DNA of 34,196 nt, taken from Bacteroidota bacterium. GTDB taxonomy: Bacteria > Bacteroidota > Ignavibacteria > Ignavibacteriales > Ignavibacteriaceae. This document shows positions 30,393-34,196 of the stretch, piece by piece. The notes beneath the pieces are model-generated. The model was not told where the DNA came from, ran no database searches, and worked only from the letters and a program-made list of their open reading frames with translations. The position numbers were made by a program, and so were the translations under genes. How positions within the stretch are numbered: position 1 is the first letter of the stretch; every line of letters starts with the position of its first letter. The DNA is taken from NCBI GenBank assembly GCA_023433685.1, contig JAEYUD010000148.1, forward strand, positions 1-34,196, given 5' to 3'.

Positions 30393-30662
30393 TCAGAGGT
30401 TAAATTTGCCGTAGAATCCGGTGATGTCAAACCAGAGTTCGAAATCTTCACCATTATCCAGTCCGAGCAACATCAGGTCGTAATGCTTCTCTTCGTCGTG
30501 AATGAGTGACTGCTTCATCAGTTTTAACTCCAGACCGGTTGCTTCCCTTAATCTGTCGATGTAGTAATATTCTGCACCGACACCTTCCGCGGTGTCTTCA
30601 GCGCCATCGATTATTATTGCTTCTTCTTGTGATGTGCCGTTGCCGCCTTTAAATGATACCAT
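30393..30662 (-). CDS. Small acidic protein, function unknown
   Basis: This is an 89-residue protein with no signal peptide or membrane segment. It reads MVSFKGGNGTSQEEAIIIDG ..., rich in Glu/Asp, with a C-terminal beta segment (DLMLLGLDNGEDFELWFDITGFYGKF). I do not recognise a named domain, although the GTSQEEAIII and FDITGFYGK blocks have the look of a conserved family. GGAG precedes the start on the minus strand. It is convergent with phoH. The upstream 246 bp (30663-30908) holds no gene that I can support. Confidence 0.6.
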   Translation of the reverse strand: MVSFKGGNGTSQEEAIIIDGAEDTAEGVGAEYYYIDRLREATGLELKLMKQSLIHDEEKHYDLMLLGLDNGEDFELWFDITGFYGKFNL

Positions 30663-30908
30663 TTCAACTCCTTGATGTTATTTTATTAAAATGAATTTCC
30701 TTGACTCTGAATACTCCCCGCCATTTTCGCCAACAGTGGTGACGCTATGGATAAAGACACCTGACCACCTCAAATCCCATCCATATTGTGATCCCGGAAA
30801 ATAATACTATTTTTACGCCCGGCAGACTTTTATTTAAGAGCCACTTCCCCCGGATACTTAAGTTACCACATCCCGGCTCTCCACAGGCGTTAAATTTATG
30901 GAATCATC

Positions 30909-31469
30909 ATGAAAAAACTTACTATCGTTCTTACCGTTTTATTCGCTTTCGCTTCATTCGCGCAAACCAATGATGAGATGAAAGCATACATGGACTACCT
31001 GACACCGGGGCCGTTCCACCAACACCTCGCTCAAAGTGAAGGGAACTGGGACTATCAGATGAAAATGTTCTCAGAACCCGGGAAAGCACCTGATATCGAG
31101 AATGGAACCGCGAAAGCGGAGATGATACTCGGTGGCAGATATCTTCAAATAAACCACGATGGTACAGCCTGGGGCATGCCCTTCCAGGCAATTCAGATCT
31201 TTGGTTTCGATAACGTGAAACAAGAGTTTCTCGCCTTTTGGATCGACAACATGGGCACCGGTTTTACATTCTCATCCGGAAAGATGGACTTTAATAAAGG
31301 CTACCTCGAAATGTTCGGTTCGTTCGTGGATCCCGCCGCGAAAAAAGATGTAAACTTCCGCTGCGTGCTTAATTCAACCGACACAGACCATTTTAACATC
31401 GCGATGTACGTCACCAAAGACAGCAAAGAATCGATGCTTTGGGACACAGCCTACTCCAGAAAAAAGTAG
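30909..31469 (+). CDS. DUF1579 family exported protein
   Basis: The 186-residue protein has a signal peptide (MKKLTIVLTVLFAFASFAQ). The body matches DUF1579: PGPFHQHLAQSEGNWDYQMKMF, EMILGGRYLQINHDGTAWGMPFQAIQIFGFDNVKQEFLAFWIDNMGTG, and the later FNIAMYVTKDSKESMLWDTAY. The family forms a lipocalin-like beta structure but no function is established. The gene stands alone, with no clear ribosome binding site. A perfect 15-bp inverted repeat follows. Confidence 0.8.
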   Translation: MKKLTIVLTVLFAFASFAQTNDEMKAYMDYLTPGPFHQHLAQSEGNWDYQMKMFSEPGKAPDIENGTAKAEMILGGRYLQINHDGTAWGMPFQAIQIFGFDNVKQEFLAFWIDNMGTGFTFSSGKMDFNKGYLEMFGSFVDPAAKKDVNFRCVLNSTDTDHFNIAMYVTKDSKESMLWDTAYSRKK

Positions 31470-31499
31470 ACTCCATAATCCGTAAATCATTACTCATTA

Positions 31500-31538
31500 A
31501 CAGGATCAGGTGAAAACCAGACATTCACCTGATCCTGT
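31500..31538. terminator. Perfect 15-bp inverted repeat after the DUF1579 gene
   Basis: ACAGGATCAGGTGAA (31500-31514) and TTCACCTGATCCTGT (31524-31538) are exact reverse complements around a 9-base loop. It lies between convergent DUF1579 and cydB, so it could end transcription from either side. No T-run follows. Confidence 0.55.
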
Positions 31539-31580
31539 GTCAACCAATGAGGCGGTCATATAAAATAGTTCAACCTGCTT

Positions 31581-31615
31581 ATAACTAATAGCTAATAACT
31601 AATAACTAATAGCTC
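31581..31615 (-). repeat. Heptamer tandem repeat (YTATTAG) spanning the cydB stop codon
   Basis: On the minus strand four copies CTATTAG, TTATTAG, TTATTAG, CTATTAG are followed by the degenerate TTATAAG. The cydB stop TAG (31608-31606) is the last three bases of the first copy, the same phase as in the array after the TonB receptor gene. Confidence 0.93.
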
Positions 31616-32640
31616 ATCTTATCCAGCTTCACCTTTCCTCTGAAAACCCAGTAGATGCTGATGGTGTAGGCAAGCACGAACGGAATGCCAATAATTGCCA
31701 GCGTAAGCATAATGCCGAGCGTTTTCTGTGAAGAGGCAGCGTTGTAGATCGTCAGGCTGTACTCCGGATTGACCGAAGAAATCAGGAAGTTCGGGAACAA
31801 CCCAACGGCGAAGAGTGCCATAAGACTAAGAATTGCCGCCGAAGACGAGAGGAAGGCCAAAAACTCCTTCCCGCGGTTCACCTCCCTCGGGATGTTGGCG
31901 ATTGCAAGCATGTTCAGGATCGCGAGGAGGAAGAAAACAGGATGATCCCTGAAAGGCTGTACCATGTGAGGGATGTATATCAGCGTTGCCATAGTGGCGG
32001 TTACATAAGTGATAACGAAGAAGATGATCGTGTTGTTCACCCACCCCTTTACTTGCTTCTGAAGTTCACCATCAGTTTTCATTACGAGGTAGATGGCTCC
32101 ATGCATCATGAAGGCCGCGACAGTCGTGAGCCCCACCAAAAGCGCGTAGGGGTTTAGCATGTCGAGGAAATTGCTGTAGAGCTCTTTGTTCTTATCTATC
32201 GGCACGCCGAGTATGACGTTACCGATCGCGACACCGATCAGGAGAGAAATAACAATTGAGGAGACCGAGAAAGCCCTGTCCCAGTTCGCCCGCCATCTTT
32301 TCCCTTCACTTTTGCTTCGCACCTCAATAGAAACGGCTCTGAATATCAGCATGAAAAGCAGTAGCATGAACGGAATGTAAAATCCCGAGAACGCGGTGGC
32401 ATACACATCGGGAAATGCCGCGAAAAGGGCACCTCCGCCCGTGACAAGCCACACTTCGTTACCGTCCCAGACGGGTCCGATAGAATTGAGGAGTATCCTC
32501 CGGTCGAGGTCGCTCTTGGTGAGGAGGTGCAGCGAGCCCACCCCGAGATCGAAACCGTCGAGGATTCCGTACCCCGAAAGGAGAACGCCTATGAGAATGA
32601 ACCAGATCGTGTTCAAGTCAAATGTAAATTCCATGGTCAC
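31606..32640 (-). CDS. cydB: Cytochrome bd ubiquinol oxidase subunit II
   Basis: The 344-residue protein (from GTG 32640, or ATG 32634 two codons on) has about eight to nine membrane helices. It carries the CydB N-terminal signature ILLSGYGILDGFDLGVGSLHLL (written here in its conserved core), IGPVWDGNEVWLVTGGGALFAAFPDVYA and FMLLLFMLIFRAVSIEVR. With CydA it forms the bd-type quinol oxidase that reduces oxygen to water at high affinity under low oxygen. The GTG start overlaps the TGA of cydA by 4 bp (GTGA), giving translational coupling. No cydX-like small ORF is visible downstream. Confidence 0.95.
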   Translation of the reverse strand: MTMEFTFDLNTIWFILIGVLLSGYGILDGFDLGVGSLHLLTKSDLDRRILLNSIGPVWDGNEVWLVTGGGALFAAFPDVYATAFSGFYIPFMLLLFMLIFRAVSIEVRSKSEGKRWRANWDRAFSVSSIVISLLIGVAIGNVILGVPIDKNKELYSNFLDMLNPYALLVGLTTVAAFMMHGAIYLVMKTDGELQKQVKGWVNNTIIFFVITYVTATMATLIYIPHMVQPFRDHPVFFLLAILNMLAIANIPREVNRGKEFLAFLSSSAAILSLMALFAVGLFPNFLISSVNPEYSLTIYNAASSQKTLGIMLTLAIIGIPFVLAYTISIYWVFRGKVKLDKMSY

Positions 32641-33998
32641 ACCGTCAGTCTGTGGTTTGCCGCGTCATCAAATTCCTGAGCCTCGATATCGGGACCGTGC
32701 TTTATTTTCTTGTCAAGCAGGTAAAGGAACACCACAAAAAGCCCGGCATAAATAATCGTGAAGAGAACCAACGAGAAAATGATGTGTTCAGAGGTCACGG
32801 TTTTTGAGAAGGCTTCGGAAGTTTTCATCAGACCATAAACGATCCACGGCTGTCGCCCCACCTCGGCTGTATACCACCCAACCTGATTTCCGATCTGTGG
32901 AAGCAAAACCGAGGCGACCATTATTTTCAACCAGAGAGTTGATGTAAACAGTTTTCCGCGCCACAGTAGGAAGAGTGAGACCAGGGTTAGCCCTATCAAA
33001 GTGAAACCGATCGCCACCATTAAGTGATAGACCTGAAATGTAAATTGAACCGGAGGTCTCTCATCCTTTGGAATGGCATCCAGCCCTTTAACGGGAGCTT
33101 TTGGATCACCATGGATCAGAAAACTGAGCATGCCCGGAATCGCGACTCCGTGAACTTTTTTGTTCGCCTCATCCACCCAGCCGAAGGCATAGAGATCGGC
33201 GGCAGCTGATGAATCATAGTGGGCTTCAAAAGCGGCAAGTTTCGCGGGTTGATTTACCGCCACACCTGACGCGCTTGAGTGCCCGGTAAACAACTGAAAA
33301 AATACCGCGAAGGTGGCGAAGCCGAGCCCGATCTGCATTCCTGATTTTGCAATATCATCATGCCTTTTTTTAAGCAAATAGTAGGCGCTGACGGATATTA
33401 CGAGAAAAGCCCCCGCGAGGAACGAGCCGCCGAGTGTGTGTGAAAGCCTGTCAACGCTTGAGGGATTGAATACCATCGCCCAGAAATCGGTCACTTCCGC
33501 CCTGGCAACGCCATTATTAACCACGATGTGGTAACCCGCGGGTGTCTGTTGCCACGAATTGGCAACAACGATCCACACCGCGCTCAGCATCGCACCAAGT
33601 GACACCATTATGGTTGAGAAGAAGTGCATTTTGGGACCAACCTTGTTCCAGCCGAAAAGCAAAATTGCCAGAAAGCCCGATTCGAGGAAGAAGGCAAAGA
33701 TTCCCTCGGCGGCGAGGGCGCTGCCGAAAATATCGCCAACAAAGCGGGAGTAGGTAGCCCAGTTGGTACCGAATTCAAATTCCATCACAATACCGGTGGC
33801 GACACCCATGGCGAAGGTCAGGGCAAAGATCTTCAACCAGAATTTCGTCATCACTTCATACATCTTGTTGCCCGTCTTTAAATAAAGTCCCTCCATTATT
33901 ACAAGTATCACCCCAAGACCGATACTGAGGGGGGGATAAATATAATGGAATGATATGGTAAAGGCGAACTGGAGGCGTGCCCATAGCTCAGTTGTCAT
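32637..33998 (-). CDS. cydA: Cytochrome bd ubiquinol oxidase subunit I
   Basis: The 453-residue protein has about nine membrane helices. H18 in ISFHYIYPPLSIGLG matches the haem b595 ligand region. The quinol-binding Q-loop contains VNQPAKLAAFEAHYD, with the Lys and Glu that are conserved at the quinol site, and EVGRQPWIVYG is the CydA hallmark. The length is shorter than the E. coli protein (about 520), so the Q-loop is of the short type seen in Geobacillus. The haem b558, b595 and d site oxidises quinol and reduces oxygen at the membrane. A TATCTTTG promoter box lies 30 bp upstream. cydB follows with 4 bp overlap. Confidence 0.96.
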   Translation of the reverse strand: MTTELWARLQFAFTISFHYIYPPLSIGLGVILVIMEGLYLKTGNKMYEVMTKFWLKIFALTFAMGVATGIVMEFEFGTNWATYSRFVGDIFGSALAAEGIFAFFLESGFLAILLFGWNKVGPKMHFFSTIMVSLGAMLSAVWIVVANSWQQTPAGYHIVVNNGVARAEVTDFWAMVFNPSSVDRLSHTLGGSFLAGAFLVISVSAYYLLKKRHDDIAKSGMQIGLGFATFAVFFQLFTGHSSASGVAVNQPAKLAAFEAHYDSSAAADLYAFGWVDEANKKVHGVAIPGMLSFLIHGDPKAPVKGLDAIPKDERPPVQFTFQVYHLMVAIGFTLIGLTLVSLFLLWRGKLFTSTLWLKIMVASVLLPQIGNQVGWYTAEVGRQPWIVYGLMKTSEAFSKTVTSEHIIFSLVLFTIIYAGLFVVFLYLLDKKIKHGPDIEAQEFDDAANHRLTV

Positions 33999-34028
33999 AA
34001 ATTACCTGTTTAAGTGAAAGTCCAATTG

Positions 34029-34036
34029 CAAAGATA
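34029..34036 (-). promoter_or_regulatory. -7 box (TATCTTTG) of the cydAB promoter
   Basis: On the minus strand TATCTTTG matches TAnnTTTG exactly, 30 bp before the cydA ATG. It is identical to the box ahead of the small lipoprotein gene at 28275. A -33 TTG is not clear. Confidence 0.55.
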
Positions 34037-34153
34037 ATGAGTCCGGTGGTTAGAACATTAAAGCCTTATAGGGGCATCTGAAAAAAGGAGCTTCTGTACC
34101 GGGAATGAGCCCCTCAACTCTCTGGAGGAAAATGAAAAAGTTGGGCTTGCTTT

Positions 34154-34183
34154 AAAAAAGAGGCCGCCCCCGAAGGGGCAGCC
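34154..34183 (-). terminator. Intrinsic terminator with UUCG tetraloop, for a gene beyond the right edge
   Basis: On the minus strand GGCTGCCCC TTCG GGGGCGGCC (one G-T pair) is followed by TC and a run of six T. This ends a minus-strand gene lying to the right of the window and insulates the cydAB promoter. The last three bases of the window read TAA on the minus strand and could be that gene's stop, which cannot be proved here. Confidence 0.85.
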
Positions 34184-34196
34184 GCAGATTGAGTTA

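Noticed and set aside
31470..31605. cydX-like small subunit gene after cydB
   Set aside because: No ORF with a ribosome binding site and single membrane helix is seen on the minus strand. The space holds the inverted repeat and the heptamer array.
1..34196. CRISPR arrays, tRNA or rRNA genes, transposases and integrases
   Set aside because: I looked for spaced direct repeats, tRNA T-arm motifs and transposase or integrase domains in the translated frames and saw none that holds up. The short tandem repeats have no spacers.

Overview
The window most likely comes from an Ignavibacteria-type member of the Bacteroidota/Chlorobi group. Three pieces of evidence point there. Four intact secreted proteins end in the type IX secretion (T9SS) type A sorting domain with the NPFNP..T.I.Y.LP / LGREVA / LPSGVY signature, and a fifth survives as a fragment. 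A TonB-dependent receptor is paired with a DUF4249 lipoprotein. Promoter-like TATCTTTG boxes match the Bacteroidota -7 consensus TAnnTTTG. TTG and GTG starts are frequent.

Layout. 1-1089: the end of a family 9 glycosyltransferase gene meets a convergent single-domain response regulator. 1197-3868 (-): an outer-membrane barrel gene followed by a Ycf48-like beta-propeller T9SS protein. 3974-9605 (+): TonB receptor, DUF4249 lipoprotein and large MscK-like channel, an envelope operon. 9602-18733: mostly secreted proteins, namely a small barrel, a W-NN-W repeat T9SS protein, two BNR-like T9SS propellers and a WG-repeat periplasmic protein. 18734-20960: an AT-rich accessory islet with a remnant T9SS tail, an ABC-type ATPase gene and a DUF4276 (TOPRIM-like) gene interrupted by one in-frame TGA. 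21030-28238 (+): housekeeping operons efp-accB-accC-gcvH and guaA-TPR-binding protein-radC. 28340-29304 (+): a tiny coiled-coil lipoprotein with a C-terminal lysine followed by a LysM protein, an arrangement like Braun's lipoprotein. 29408-31469: phoH, a small orphan gene and a DUF1579 gene. 31606-33998 (-): cydAB, cytochrome bd oxidase. The right edge carries a terminator for a minus-strand gene lying outside the window.

The most interesting non-genic structure is a set of short tandem repeats starting exactly at stop codons. Heptamers NTATTAG follow the TonB receptor and cydB, in the same phase relative to the stop. Octamers follow a T9SS gene. The octamers are linked to a GC-rich palindrome that recurs 4.4 kb away, so the two copies bracket the ATPase/DUF4276 islet. 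I found no rRNA, tRNA, CRISPR array, transposase or integrase.
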